Below are positions 21,213 to 30,833 of a stretch of DNA of 64,000 nucleotides, in pieces. A program made the position numbers and the translations under genes. Source of the DNA: Methanobrevibacter sp. TLL-48-HuF1 (GTDB lineage: Archaea; Methanobacteriota; Methanobacteria; Methanobacteriales; Methanobacteriaceae); assembly GCF_023617305.1 (NCBI RefSeq), contig NZ_CP081485.1:372001-436000 (forward strand). Reading direction: 5' to 3'. Under the pieces are notes generated by a model, which saw only the letters and a program-made list of their open reading frames with translations, was not told where the DNA came from and made no database searches. Each line of letters begins with the position of its first letter. The first letter of the stretch is position 1.

Positions 21213-22874
21213 ATGCCAGTTATTACATTCAAATATCAAGATTTAAAAGATTTAGGAATAGATATGGAAAAAGACGAATTAATAAACACTTTACCAATGA
21301 TGTCAAGTGATATTGAAGACTTTGATGATGAAGAAATTAAAGTGGAATTTTTCCCGAATCGTCCGGACAATTTATCTGTAGAAGGAGTTGCCAGATCTTT
21401 TAAAGGCTTTATCAATCAGGAAACCGGACTTCCAAAATATGAAGTTGCACCATCAGATGAAAGTGTAATTGTAGATGCTGAAGTGGCTAAAATCAGACCT
21501 TACATTGCCTTTGCAAAAATCGAAGGTGTTGATTTTACCGGTGATAAACTTAAATATATTATGGATTTTCAGGAAAACCTTCACTGGGTAATCGGAAGGG
21601 ACAGGAAAAAAGTAGCTATTGGTATTCACAATGCAGATGTTGTATCCCAGCCATTCCATTATATAGCTACTCCTAAAGCTGAAAATGCATTTGTTGCTCT
21701 TGAAAAAGATACTCCAATGACTCCTGAAGAAATATTAACCCAGCATGAAAAAGGAGTTGCCTATGCTCATCTTCTTGAAGATTTTGATAAATATCCTTTA
21801 ATTTTAGACAAGGATAATCAGGTACTTTCCATGCCTCCAATCATTAATGGAGAACTTACAAAAATTGATGAAAATGTAAAAAACATTATTGTAGATGTAA
21901 CTGGAACTGATGAACGTGCAGTTAATCAGTGTTTAAACATTATCTGCAGTTCATTTGCAGAAGTCGGCGGAAAAATAAAAAGTATGGAAATTAAATACGA
22001 GGATAAAATCATAACTACTCCTGATTTAACTCCTCAGGTAAAAAATGTCCATGTTGATGTAGCTAACAGTTTAATTGGCGGAACTGACTTAAATGCTGAA
22101 GATATACAACAGCTATTATCTCAAGCACGTTTTGACTCAGAAATATTAAATGACAATGAATTGAAAGTTTATATTCCATCTTACAGAATAGATATTCTTC
22201 ACGAAGTGGATATTGTTGAAAACATTGCTGTACAATACAGAATTAATGATGTTGAAGCTAAACTTCCAGACATTTCAACAATAGCTTACGAACATGACTG
22301 GTTCAGATCAGAATCAATTATGAGAGAAGTTATGATCGGATTAGGATTTCAGGAAATTATGAGTTTAATGCTTACTAATGAAGATGCACACTTCACTAAA
22401 ATGAAACAAAAAGAAATCGACCATGTTCAGGTAGCAAGACCGATTACAATTGACAGAACCATGATTCGTACAAGCTTAATCAACAGTTTAATGGAATTCT
22501 TAGAAGACAATAAACACGAAGATTTACCTCAAAAGATATTCGAAATAGGTGATGTCTTATATATGGATGAAACCCAAGAAACCAAAGTAAGAGCTTCTAA
22601 AAAACTAGCTGGATTAATCTGCCACTCAAGTGCAAACTTTACTGAAATCAAATCTGTTGTAACCAGCTTACTTCAAAACTTAGGTTATTCCATGGAAATC
22701 AGTGACAGCGACAATTCCAGTTTTATAGCTGGAAGAGTAAGTGATGTAAAAGGAACTTCAGCTAATGGAAATGTATCCGGTTTCTTTGGTGAATTCTCCC
22801 CTGAAGTAATCACTAACTTTACTCTAGATTATCCGGTAATCGGATTTGAAATTGAATTTAACCCACAGGAATAA
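21213..22874 (+). CDS. pheT: Phenylalanyl-tRNA synthetase beta subunit
   Basis: Archaeal-type beta subunit (553 aa), shorter than bacterial PheT because the N-terminal tRNA-binding EMAP-like domain and the C-terminal anticodon domain are absent. It starts with the archaeal VITFKYQDLKDLGIDM and contains the FFPNRPDNLSVEGVARSF B1 segment and the B3/B4 editing domain (~100-270). The B5 domain follows (~275-345, VDIVENIAVQYRIND) and then the catalytic-like core (QEIMSLMLTNE, FEIGDV). It needs the alpha subunit PheS, which is not in the window. It follows a small membrane protein gene by 25 bp. Confidence 0.96.
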   Translation: MPVITFKYQDLKDLGIDMEKDELINTLPMMSSDIEDFDDEEIKVEFFPNRPDNLSVEGVARSFKGFINQETGLPKYEVAPSDESVIVDAEVAKIRPYIAFAKIEGVDFTGDKLKYIMDFQENLHWVIGRDRKKVAIGIHNADVVSQPFHYIATPKAENAFVALEKDTPMTPEEILTQHEKGVAYAHLLEDFDKYPLILDKDNQVLSMPPIINGELTKIDENVKNIIVDVTGTDERAVNQCLNIICSSFAEVGGKIKSMEIKYEDKIITTPDLTPQVKNVHVDVANSLIGGTDLNAEDIQQLLSQARFDSEILNDNELKVYIPSYRIDILHEVDIVENIAVQYRINDVEAKLPDISTIAYEHDWFRSESIMREVMIGLGFQEIMSLMLTNEDAHFTKMKQKEIDHVQVARPITIDRTMIRTSLINSLMEFLEDNKHEDLPQKIFEIGDVLYMDETQETKVRASKKLAGLICHSSANFTEIKSVVTSLLQNLGYSMEISDSDNSSFIAGRVSDVKGTSANGNVSGFFGEFSPEVITNFTLDYPVIGFEIEFNPQE

Positions 22875-22986
22875 TTCAATTTTCTAATTTCTCTTTTTTT
22901 AATTTTATTTTATCAGAGGATTTAAAGATAAATCAATTTCATAAAGCAATTTTTCCAATTATTAGGCAATTTAGATAATTAGCCCG

Positions 22987-23169
22987 TTAATACCACAGTT
23001 TTTTCATTTGAACATCAATTTCAGAGTAATTTACATCAGGATTATTTTGAGAAGAATTGTTAACTGAAATGTTTTGTGAATCTTCACCATGTTGTGGCAT
23101 TTGTTCAGCAGCTATCAAAACACCGCCAACAGCTATAATTACAATTAAAAATAAAACCCATTTATTCAT
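22987..23169 (-). CDS. Small secreted or membrane-anchored protein
   Basis: A 60-aa protein with one N-terminal hydrophobic segment (WVLFLIVIIAVGGVLIAA, ~4-21) followed by a polar Asn/Ser/Gln-rich tail. It may be cleaved after AA or remain anchored. A good GGAG ribosome site precedes the ATG, which overlaps closely with the end of the YjbQ gene (2 bp apart). This supports a real gene in a two-gene operon. No family recognised. Confidence 0.6.
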   Translation of the reverse strand: MNKWVLFLIVIIAVGGVLIAAEQMPQHGEDSQNISVNNSSQNNPDVNYSEIDVQMKKLWY

Positions 23170-23171
23170 AG

Positions 23172-23585
23172 TTATTCTCCAATTAAAGTTATGTTAACTA
23201 TCCTATTATGTCTTGGTCCATCTAATTCTATAAAAAATACTGATTGCCAAGTTCCTAAATTTAATTTATTGTTATATATTGGAACAGACTCACTAGAAGA
23301 AAGTAAAAATGATTTTAAATGAGCTTTAGCATTATTATCAATATTATCATGTTTATAACTAAATTTATTAGAAATTATATTGGATAATGCAAATTCCAAA
23401 TCTTCAAGTAGGCCTTCCTCATTTTCATTTACGCAAATAGCTGATGTAGAATGTTTAGAAAATAAATTTACAATTCCATTGCTGACCTTGGAATTAGTTA
23501 TTATTTCATTAATTTTAGATGTTATGTCAATAATTTCAAAAGTCTTATTTGTATCTAAATTAATCTCAATATTTTCAATTAGCAT
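23172..23585 (-). CDS. YjbQ / UPF0047 family protein
   Basis: A 137-aa single-domain beta-rich protein. The family signature is complete: FSKHSTSAICVNENEEGL near 43-60, KHDNIDNNAKAHLKSFL near 78-95, and the C-terminal LGTWQSVFFIELDGPRHNRIV. The family has been linked with thiamine-phosphate synthase activity in some members, but the physiological role is unsettled. Its promoter and first codons have a second degenerate copy at 25514-25590. Confidence 0.88.
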   Translation of the reverse strand: MLIENIEINLDTNKTFEIIDITSKINEIITNSKVSNGIVNLFSKHSTSAICVNENEEGLLEDLEFALSNIISNKFSYKHDNIDNNAKAHLKSFLLSSSESVPIYNNKLNLGTWQSVFFIELDGPRHNRIVNITLIGE

Positions 23586-23627
23586 TATAAAAATATTATA
23601 TGAAACTAGTATTTAAAAATTAAAAAA
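23545..23627. repeat. Repeat copy 1: 5' end and promoter of the YjbQ gene
   Basis: This 83-bp stretch covers the first ~13 codons of YjbQ and its upstream region. A diverged copy lies at 25514-25590, in the same orientation, on the far side of the ATPase gene. Shared blocks include TTATTTGTAT, AAATATTATAT and AGTATTTAAAAATTAAAAAA. Confidence 0.65.
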
Positions 23628-23910
23628 CAAATCAATACAGTGAAACTTAAATAGTTTTTTAATTTTTTGGCTTTGCAGACTTATTCTTGAGTTAGTAATT
23701 TATTTTCAAAGCAGAAAAAATCTTTCAGATTTTGGTTTTGAAAAATCAATGCTAAAAAAAATAAAGAAATAAACAAAGATATCATTCTAATCATCATTTT
23801 AAGTATTTTTCTCCATTCAATCAACTTACTATTTATTTTCATTAAAGACTTTTGCAAATATAAGTTATTATATGACGTATTCAGTAATTACTCAAAAACT
23901 CTCCCCCCAA
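23628..23910. other. AT-rich gap between the ATPase gene and YjbQ
   Basis: Downstream of the ATPase stop and upstream of YjbQ (both minus strand); with the repeat copy the non-coding stretch is 325 bp. I see no open frame with coding character and no RNA gene. A CTCCCCCC run near 23900 precedes the ATPase stop. Confidence 0.4.
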
Positions 23911-25365
23911 TTACATAAACGCAAATGTTTCAGGAGGTAAATAAATAATATTGTCCTCTTTGACAATATTTGATTTGGTATTTGAAATAATTATACCGTG
24001 AGGAGAATTATATGTACTAATAGCACGTTTAATTTGACTTTTATCCTTTTTACCACAGCTTACTTCAATTGGAATAGGTTTTTCTAATCCTCTTTGAACA
24101 ATAAAGTCAACATTTTTCCCACTACTTTTTTTATTGCTGTCATCATAGTATATTTTATAATTTATGTGATTTTTATTATCCAAATCATGGAAACTTGAAG
24201 CTACATAAGTTTCAAGCAGTTTTCCCATATATGCTGTTTCATCCTCAAAGGTAGCATTGCCTATATTTAATATAAGATTATGTTTTAAACTTGATGTTGC
24301 AAAAAAATATTCATAAGGTTTTGTTGTTCGTTTTACTGATGAAGTAAAGGGTTCAATATGAAATATTAATTGTGTTTTTTCAAGAATATTTAATACTTTA
24401 GTGACTAAAGCAATCTTGGCATCAAAATGATTTGAAAGAGAACCTTTTGAAACTTCACCAGGATTTTGAAAAGCAAAAAAATTCAAAATCTGAAAAGCAA
24501 GATATTGTGTATCATTATTTATACCTTCAATATTGGCCATATCCGTTGTAACAACTTTATCCACCATATCAACAATTTTTTTAGTTATATCATTAGTATT
24601 TTGATAAAATGAAGATGGAAAACCTCCAAATTCTAAGAAATTCTTCAATTCATACATATCATAGTTTGAAAAACTTGAATATATATTAATTATTCTTCTT
24701 TCTAAATCGGCAATATTTTGCACATTTCCGTCAAAAATCATTTGAATTAATGACTCTGAAATATCATTTTTAAAATTTCCATATTTTAATTTTAAATGTT
24801 CTGAATATGTTAACGGGTAAATTGGAATATTTAATAATCTCCTTGCAGCATCAGGATTATAAGAAAGTTTTAGTGCAGATGATCCACTGAAAATCATAAA
24901 AATATTTTTAGTGCCGTCAAATATTAATTTTCCATTTAACGCCCATTCTTTATCATACTGTGCTTCATCAATTAAAAGGAATACCGGTTTAGATAATGTT
25001 TCAATTATTGAATTATGATATGTTTCCAAATAGGAATTAACAACATTAAAAATATCAGCATTACCTATTTTTTTTAATCGGTCACAGGAAAAATACAAAA
25101 TATTTTCAGGAGATATCCCTTTTTCTTTTAGAAGATATTCATATACCTGAAATAGCAGAGTTGTTTTTCCAACATCACGCACCCCAGGTAAAACAATAAA
25201 ACGATTTATATCTTCCCCTTCAAGAAAATTATCAATATATTTTATAATATTATCATAATCAGAACGTTTGTTAAATTTTTTATCTTTGTATGTTAACTCC
25301 TGATTTAATTTCATAGGTACTGACAATATTTGATTTCTAATATATTTATTTTGCAATTCGTTCAT
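23911..25365 (-). CDS. AAA ATPase with DUF4143-type C-terminus (archaeal ATPase family)
   Basis: A 484-aa protein. Walker A is GVRDVGKTT (61-69) and Walker B FLLIDEAQ (129-136), followed by the sensor segment FMIFSGSSALKLS near 150-165. A winged-helix/DUF4143-like region (~210-340) is followed by a PD-(D/E)XK-like core: VDFIVQRG, PIPIEVSCGKKDKSQ. The usual E-x-K is E-V-S, so nuclease activity is doubtful. Such ATPases are abundant and mobile in archaea, with uncertain roles (possibly DNA-binding or toxin-antitoxin-like). The gene sits between two copies of the YjbQ 5' region and has a duplicated upstream element. Confidence 0.82.
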   Translation of the reverse strand: MNELQNKYIRNQILSVPMKLNQELTYKDKKFNKRSDYDNIIKYIDNFLEGEDINRFIVLPGVRDVGKTTLLFQVYEYLLKEKGISPENILYFSCDRLKKIGNADIFNVVNSYLETYHNSIIETLSKPVFLLIDEAQYDKEWALNGKLIFDGTKNIFMIFSGSSALKLSYNPDAARRLLNIPIYPLTYSEHLKLKYGNFKNDISESLIQMIFDGNVQNIADLERRIINIYSSFSNYDMYELKNFLEFGGFPSSFYQNTNDITKKIVDMVDKVVTTDMANIEGINNDTQYLAFQILNFFAFQNPGEVSKGSLSNHFDAKIALVTKVLNILEKTQLIFHIEPFTSSVKRTTKPYEYFFATSSLKHNLILNIGNATFEDETAYMGKLLETYVASSFHDLDNKNHINYKIYYDDSNKKSSGKNVDFIVQRGLEKPIPIEVSCGKKDKSQIKRAISTYNSPHGIIISNTKSNIVKEDNIIYLPPETFAFM

Positions 25366-25407
25366 TGTTTTGCCCCCTCAAAATAATAATTATTATCATA
25401 TATAGTC

Positions 25408-25459
25408 ATAGTTATTTATATATACTACTATTTTTAACAGTTATAGTTATTTATATATA
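25408..25459 (-). promoter_or_regulatory. Duplicated 17-bp promoter element before the ATPase gene
   Basis: ATAGTTATTTATATATA occurs exactly twice, at 25408-25424 and 25443-25459 (35 bp apart). On the minus strand each contains TATATATAAATA, a TATA-box-like sequence, 43 to 94 bp upstream of the start codon. Two alternative start sites or a tandem operator are possible. Confidence 0.45.
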
Positions 25460-25513
25460 ACTAACCTTTTAATCACCATAGTTTTAAAATTTAACTTTAC
25501 ATCTTCATTTAGT

Positions 25514-25590
25514 TTATTTGTATCCAAATTAAACCTAATATTTCCAATTATGAAAATATTATATAAAACAAGTATTTAAAAATTAAAAAA
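25514..25590. pseudogene. Repeat copy 2: degenerate copy of the YjbQ 5' end and promoter
   Basis: Closely similar to 23545-23627 over its whole length, same orientation. The start codon region is deleted (a GCAT-containing segment is missing). In the frame of YjbQ, residues comparable to its opening can still be read (INLDTNK versus FNLDTNK), continuing toward 25470 as non-homologous sequence. It is a relic of a partial duplication on the other side of the ATPase gene. Confidence 0.65.
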
Positions 25591-25612
25591 AGAAAAATGA
25601 AAAAAATGTTTA

Positions 25613-27439
25613 TCACATTTTATTTTTACGTTTATATCCTATTACAAATAAAACCAATAAAGCAATTACTGCAAGAATAATAACTCCAGAACTGTTCTGA
25701 ATTGCTTTAGCTATTTTATTTGGAGATACTAACTCATAAGATTTTCCTTCTTTTGATGAACCGTCATCACTTGGAGAATCACTGCTGCTTGAAGATTTTG
25801 CTGAACTCTGATCTCCGTTAGCCATAGCCTCTTTACCGCTTAAAGATTCATATTTCTGATAGTAATCAGAACTATTTGTTCCAAGGTACTGTGAAAATTC
25901 ATCAGAGTTTTTCACATTTGCAGAACCGCTGTCGCCAGAAGAAGTTGAACCATCACTAATTACTGAAGAATTGGTATTTCCACCAGAAGCATCTCCAGAA
26001 CCAGAATTATCACCAGTTTTATCACCTGAATTATCACCATCAGTATCAGAAGGTTTGCCGTCAGATCCTGTGTTATCTTTATTACCAGAATCAGAACTTC
26101 CGGAATCATCCTTTTTATTATAGGAAGTTACTTTCTGTTTTATTTTTTTAACTTCCTGATTATGTTCTCCGCCAACCTGAATTTCAACCTGATGGTCAAC
26201 ATTAGGATCTGCTTTAATTACTGCTTTACCATTCTCCAAAGTTGCAGTATACATATTACCGTCAACTTCAACCTGAACTGAAACAGTTCCGGCTTCTTTT
26301 ACTGGTGTATCTCCTTCAACCATTTGAATTCCTATACCATTAGGTAAAGATATTGCATTTAATCTTAGGATTTTTGCAAGCAATAACGGACAGACAAATG
26401 TATTTTCAGGGTCGTCAGAATTGAAAAAATTCGGACCTAATGTAATCATATTTTGTAAAGGATTGTTTTTAGCCTGAAAGTTTTCATTATGTGCAAATGA
26501 ATTATAGGACACATAAACTCCATTATTAGCTACTGCACGATATGAATCCCCAAATAAAAGACCATTACCAGATTCAAAACCACCTAATTCACAGTTGGGG
26601 TTTTGAATATTGTGGATAAGAGTATTTGCTTTAATTTCATCTCCCCATGACTGACAATTTATATAAATACCATTTGTATTGTAATTAAGGAAATTATGAG
26701 TATAGGAATTGTTAAAAGATTTGCCGTATAATGAAATTCCGTTAAAACTATTATTGCAGCAATAATTTGAAGTTATATTGGAATTATCAATATCATAAAT
26801 CTCAATTCCTGATCTGCCATTGAACATCATTGTGTTATTGGCTACATAACAACTGGAAACATTTTTAAGCTGAAGCCCGTTTTCCTGGGCATTATTTAAA
26901 ACATTTCCAAATAAAGTTACATTCTTTGAGTTTTTAACCAAAACATTATTTCCGGCATCAACAATAGAATTTTCCCTAATAATAGTATTGTCCGAATTAT
27001 CAACAATAACTCCATAATCTGATGATGCAGCTACAATATTAAATCCGGATAAGACACTGCCTGCACTATTTTTTGTGAAATAAAATCCAAAAGTTTTATC
27101 AATATTTAACTCCTGAGCTTTATTGGACAGCTCTCCAGATGTATAAACCGTACTGTTAACATTAGAGACAATATTTACTTTTTTGTCAACAACTAATGAA
27201 ATCCCCTTATATTCCTTGCTAACAAAATTAAAGGTATCTCCCTGTCCAGCATTATCCAACATTGATTGAATGTCATCATTGGATAAGTCGGAAGAAACAT
27301 CATAGATAGTAGTTCCCATAACAATGTCATCATTACTGTATTGTAATTCATCAGCTCCGTAGACAGATGAAACTAGGATTAAACCTAAAAGACATATGAT
27401 AAAAAGATTTAACAATTTTTTATATTTCTTTTCAACCAT
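25613..27439 (-). CDS. Membrane-anchored beta-helix surface protein (NosD-like)
   Basis: A 608-aa protein with signal peptide at 1-29 (KKYKKLLN, hydrophobic stretch, VYGA). Right-handed beta-helix repeats run at ~40-320 (N-T-I-I-R-E-N-S, N-V-T-L-F-G-N type turns). A small beta domain follows (~365-425). A low-complexity stalk of Ser, Gly, Asp and Asn lies at ~440-560 (GDNSGSGDASGGN). One C-terminal membrane helix (~584-601) is followed by a KRKNKM tail. This architecture fits anchoring in the membrane with the stalk crossing the pseudomurein wall. It differs from the two neighbouring adhesins, which lack a membrane anchor. It is divergent from the 1049-aa adhesin. Confidence 0.85.
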   Translation of the reverse strand: MVEKKYKKLLNLFIICLLGLILVSSVYGADELQYSNDDIVMGTTIYDVSSDLSNDDIQSMLDNAGQGDTFNFVSKEYKGISLVVDKKVNIVSNVNSTVYTSGELSNKAQELNIDKTFGFYFTKNSAGSVLSGFNIVAASSDYGVIVDNSDNTIIRENSIVDAGNNVLVKNSKNVTLFGNVLNNAQENGLQLKNVSSCYVANNTMMFNGRSGIEIYDIDNSNITSNYCCNNSFNGISLYGKSFNNSYTHNFLNYNTNGIYINCQSWGDEIKANTLIHNIQNPNCELGGFESGNGLLFGDSYRAVANNGVYVSYNSFAHNENFQAKNNPLQNMITLGPNFFNSDDPENTFVCPLLLAKILRLNAISLPNGIGIQMVEGDTPVKEAGTVSVQVEVDGNMYTATLENGKAVIKADPNVDHQVEIQVGGEHNQEVKKIKQKVTSYNKKDDSGSSDSGNKDNTGSDGKPSDTDGDNSGDKTGDNSGSGDASGGNTNSSVISDGSTSSGDSGSANVKNSDEFSQYLGTNSSDYYQKYESLSGKEAMANGDQSSAKSSSSSDSPSDDGSSKEGKSYELVSPNKIAKAIQNSSGVIILAVIALLVLFVIGYKRKNKM

Positions 27440-27681
27440 GTCAATCCACCATCAACATACATTATAAATCAATAATTATATTGATTAAAATTGTATATGA
27501 AAATCAAAGCATATAAATATTTTCAATAATTTAAAACACTATAAATCAGATTAAATGAAAAAATAACCATTTTTAAAGTAAATATAATTAAAATTCAAAT
27601 CGAAATATTTATCATATCACCAAACAAAGGATATACCATTAAATACATAACGTATTTAATATCATTAAATGAGGTAGAATA

Positions 27682-30600
27682 ATGAATAAAAAAGGATTGA
27701 TATTATCCATATTCTTAGCATTCATTGTTATTTTATCTTCAGGCTCTGTTTTTGCAGAAGACATAAGTAATGCAACTTCTGACGACAGCGTTTCAAGTCC
27801 AATGACAAATAATGCAGTTTATGGGGAAGTAACAGCATCTTCCAATTATACTGTTCATACTGGTTCAAATAGTACAACTATTCAAAATACTATAAACAGT
27901 ATGCATGACGGAGATGTATTGAATTTTGAAAAAGGTGAATATAAAGACATTTGCATATATATTGATAAAAATATTACTGTAAACGGTAATGGTGCACAAT
28001 TAATTGGTTATCAAACACCAGGAATTAACAATACAAATATTCCAGACATTGTTAAAAACACAACAAAAACTGGCGGATATGGAATAACTAATTTTGCAAC
28101 TGTTTATATTCTTAAAACAGCAAATGTAAAACTTAACGGATTAACCATGGTTGGTTTAAACAGTACAACTTATTCTAATGTTGTACTTTATGCCTATCAA
28201 GCTAAAAATTTAGAAATACTTAATAATACTATAATAGGATCTTCATGGGGTATTTATTTACAAACTTGTGTAAATACTACAATAAATCAAAATACCATTA
28301 AAAATCAATCAACAACTGGTATTTTAAACTTTGGATCTGCAAAAAGTATAATAAAAAATAATAAAGTTACAAATGCTATAAATCATGGTATTGACGTAAG
28401 ACACGGAAGCGGACCAAATGTAACTGTATTCAACAACACAGTTATCGGTTCAAAAGAAGGAATATACCTTATGCATTCCGGAGGACACAATGTATATAAC
28501 AACACCATTATCAACTGTACCATCAGTTCAATAACCTGTTATGGTTCTTCTGATATTTATATATACAACAATACAATGTTCAAATCCAGAATGGGAGTAT
28601 TGTTAGGTTCCGGATTTTCAAATATCACCATTGGTGAAAATACCTATAAATTAGCTAATTTACCTTACCCGCCTACTTTTGTATATTATGTAGGAATTGC
28701 AGATTCTGCATATCAAAGTCCACAAAGTGTAAGTGGAACTTATAGTGATATCAGTACTTACTCTCCAGCATATACCAATAAAACTGACATTGAAACTCCT
28801 AAAGACATTGTAATTGATTATAGTGGAATATTAAAACCTACAGGAACTACATATACTGTTCCTGTCGGCACCACAAGTGAAAATATTCAAAAAATGATTG
28901 ATTCAATGAAAGAGGGTGACACTTTATCATTTGAAAAAAACGGAATTTATGAAAATATTTGTATTTATGTTGATAAAAACATTAAAATACTTGGAAACAA
29001 CGCAACATTAATCGGATATGAAACAAAAGGAGTTAATAACACCAATATTCCTTCAAAAGTATGGAAAAAAACCAATGAAGGAGGATACGGTTGTGTTTAC
29101 TTATCAGTATTATATTTATTCAATACTGATAATGCAGTTGTATCTGATTTAAACATCATTGGAAAAGCTCCAGGATATAATCCAAATACTGTTAGTACAA
29201 CCACTGACGAATATAAAACCACTTCCCTTTACTCAGAATCTAATAAAAACATAACAATTACCAATTGTGATGTTAAAGGATCTTCATGGGGTATTTTCTT
29301 ACAATACAATAAAAATGCTGTTATTACAAATAACAACATCCATGACCAATACACCACTGGATTAATAAACTTTGGATCAGCTAACAGCATTATTGCAAAT
29401 AACACAGTTACCAATGCTGTAAACCACGGTATTGACGTAAGACACGGAACCGGACCAAATGTAACTGTATTCAACAACACAGTTATCGGTTCAAAAGAAG
29501 GAATATACCTTATGCACTCTTCCGGACACAAAGTATACAATAACACTATTATTAAATGTACTTTAAGCTCCATAACTGCATACGGTTCAGGTAATGAAGC
29601 AATATTCAACAACACATTAACAGGAAGCAGAATAGGCATAATTGTTGGTGGTGGATACTACAATGTAACTATCAGTAATAATAATTACAATTTAGACAGA
29701 TTACCATTCCCTCCATCATTCCCATATTACATTGTTCAAGCAGATAATAAATACCAAGATGCTGACAAAGCACAAGGAACTTACTATGACTCTGCAAAAG
29801 AACCACAAGCAGTTATTATCGTTGATGATGTTACAATGTATTATAAAAATGGAACTAAATTACATATTAATTTAAAAGACAATAACGGATACAACTTAGC
29901 TAAAACCAATATTACAGTTACTATAAATGGTGTTTCTTACAACAAAACCACTGATGACAATGGTGTTGTTGAAATGAACATTTATTTAAGACCTGGAGTA
30001 TATACTGCAACAGTTGCTTATGCTGGAAATAAAACACTTGGAGCAAACTCTGTAGATACCAAAATTACTGTTTTATCAACTATAACTGGAAATAACATAA
30101 CTAAAATGTATCAAAATGGAACTCAATTCTTTGCTACATTTGTAAATGGCCAAGGAAAAATATTAGCTAATACAAATGTTACATTTAATATCCATGGTGT
30201 ATTCTACACTAAACAAACTGATGCTAACGGAACAGCTAAGATGAATATTATGTTAAGACCTGGTCATTATATTTTAACTGCATATAATCCTGTTAATGGT
30301 GATGAACAAGGATTCAGTATAGATGTTAAATCTTTAGTTGAAGCTAGTGATTTAACTAAATATTACTTAAATGCATCTAAATTCCAAGCAACAATTTATA
30401 ACAAAGACGGTTCTTTAGCAGTAGATAAAAATGTAACCTTTAACATAAACGGTGTTTTCTACACAAAAACCACTGATAAAAACGGTGTTGCAAGCTTAGG
30501 AATAGCTTTAAGACCTGGAAACTATACTATTACAACTATGGTTGACGGTTTGGATATTGGAAACAAAGTCACTGTATTACCGACTTTAGTAACTAAAGAT

Positions 30601-30831
30601 TTAGATATGAAATACTTAGACGGCAGTAACTTCACTGCACAAACTTTAGATGGTCAAGGCAAGCCATTAGCTAACCAGAATGTATCATTTAATGTAAATG
30701 GTGTCTTCTATCACAAAGTCACTAATAAAGATGGTATTGCAAGCTTAGGAATCAGATTAATGAGTGGTGAATACATTATAACTTCCTACTGGAATGATTT
30801 CCAAACTGGAAACACAATAAAAATAGCTTAA
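27682..30831 (+). CDS. Adhesin-like protein with duplicated beta-helix modules and a four-unit C-terminal cassette
   Basis: A 1049-aa secreted protein. Signal peptide at 1-25 (NKKGLILSIF, then VFAED). Two tandem ~320-residue beta-helix modules (~50-375 and ~390-700) each run from a D/E-G-D-x-L-x-F-E-K start to a FP/YPP...PYY end. They are recognisably homologous, including GTNIP-like, SSWGI and HGIDVRHG blocks. Residues ~710-1049 are four NGVFY-type repeats of ~80 residues matching, unit by unit and in order, the end of the 2065-aa adhesin. No membrane anchor is visible. GAGGTAG precedes the ATG. Confidence 0.88.
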   Translation: MNKKGLILSIFLAFIVILSSGSVFAEDISNATSDDSVSSPMTNNAVYGEVTASSNYTVHTGSNSTTIQNTINSMHDGDVLNFEKGEYKDICIYIDKNITVNGNGAQLIGYQTPGINNTNIPDIVKNTTKTGGYGITNFATVYILKTANVKLNGLTMVGLNSTTYSNVVLYAYQAKNLEILNNTIIGSSWGIYLQTCVNTTINQNTIKNQSTTGILNFGSAKSIIKNNKVTNAINHGIDVRHGSGPNVTVFNNTVIGSKEGIYLMHSGGHNVYNNTIINCTISSITCYGSSDIYIYNNTMFKSRMGVLLGSGFSNITIGENTYKLANLPYPPTFVYYVGIADSAYQSPQSVSGTYSDISTYSPAYTNKTDIETPKDIVIDYSGILKPTGTTYTVPVGTTSENIQKMIDSMKEGDTLSFEKNGIYENICIYVDKNIKILGNNATLIGYETKGVNNTNIPSKVWKKTNEGGYGCVYLSVLYLFNTDNAVVSDLNIIGKAPGYNPNTVSTTTDEYKTTSLYSESNKNITITNCDVKGSSWGIFLQYNKNAVITNNNIHDQYTTGLINFGSANSIIANNTVTNAVNHGIDVRHGTGPNVTVFNNTVIGSKEGIYLMHSSGHKVYNNTIIKCTLSSITAYGSGNEAIFNNTLTGSRIGIIVGGGYYNVTISNNNYNLDRLPFPPSFPYYIVQADNKYQDADKAQGTYYDSAKEPQAVIIVDDVTMYYKNGTKLHINLKDNNGYNLAKTNITVTINGVSYNKTTDDNGVVEMNIYLRPGVYTATVAYAGNKTLGANSVDTKITVLSTITGNNITKMYQNGTQFFATFVNGQGKILANTNVTFNIHGVFYTKQTDANGTAKMNIMLRPGHYILTAYNPVNGDEQGFSIDVKSLVEASDLTKYYLNASKFQATIYNKDGSLAVDKNVTFNINGVFYTKTTDKNGVASLGIALRPGNYTITTMVDGLDIGNKVTVLPTLVTKDLDMKYLDGSNFTAQTLDGQGKPLANQNVSFNVNGVFYHKVTNKDGIASLGIRLMSGEYIITSYWNDFQTGNTIKIA
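28387..28475 (+). repeat. Near-identical 89-bp internal repeat, copy A
   Basis: Encodes GIDVRHG through EGIYLM-type residues in the first beta-helix module. It matches 29428-29516 at 88 of 89 positions, including third codon positions, while flanking sequence of the modules is far more diverged. Confidence 0.9.
29428..29516 (+). repeat. Near-identical 89-bp internal repeat, copy B
   Basis: Partner of 28387-28475 in the second beta-helix module; a single G/C difference makes Ser-Gly versus Thr-Gly. Likely product of recent gene conversion. Confidence 0.9.
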
Positions 30832-30833
30832 AA

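Noticed and set aside
29229-29639. 136-codon minus-strand frame inside the 1049-aa adhesin
   Set aside because: Antisense to a clear coding gene with signal peptide and domain structure; no ribosome site or homology.
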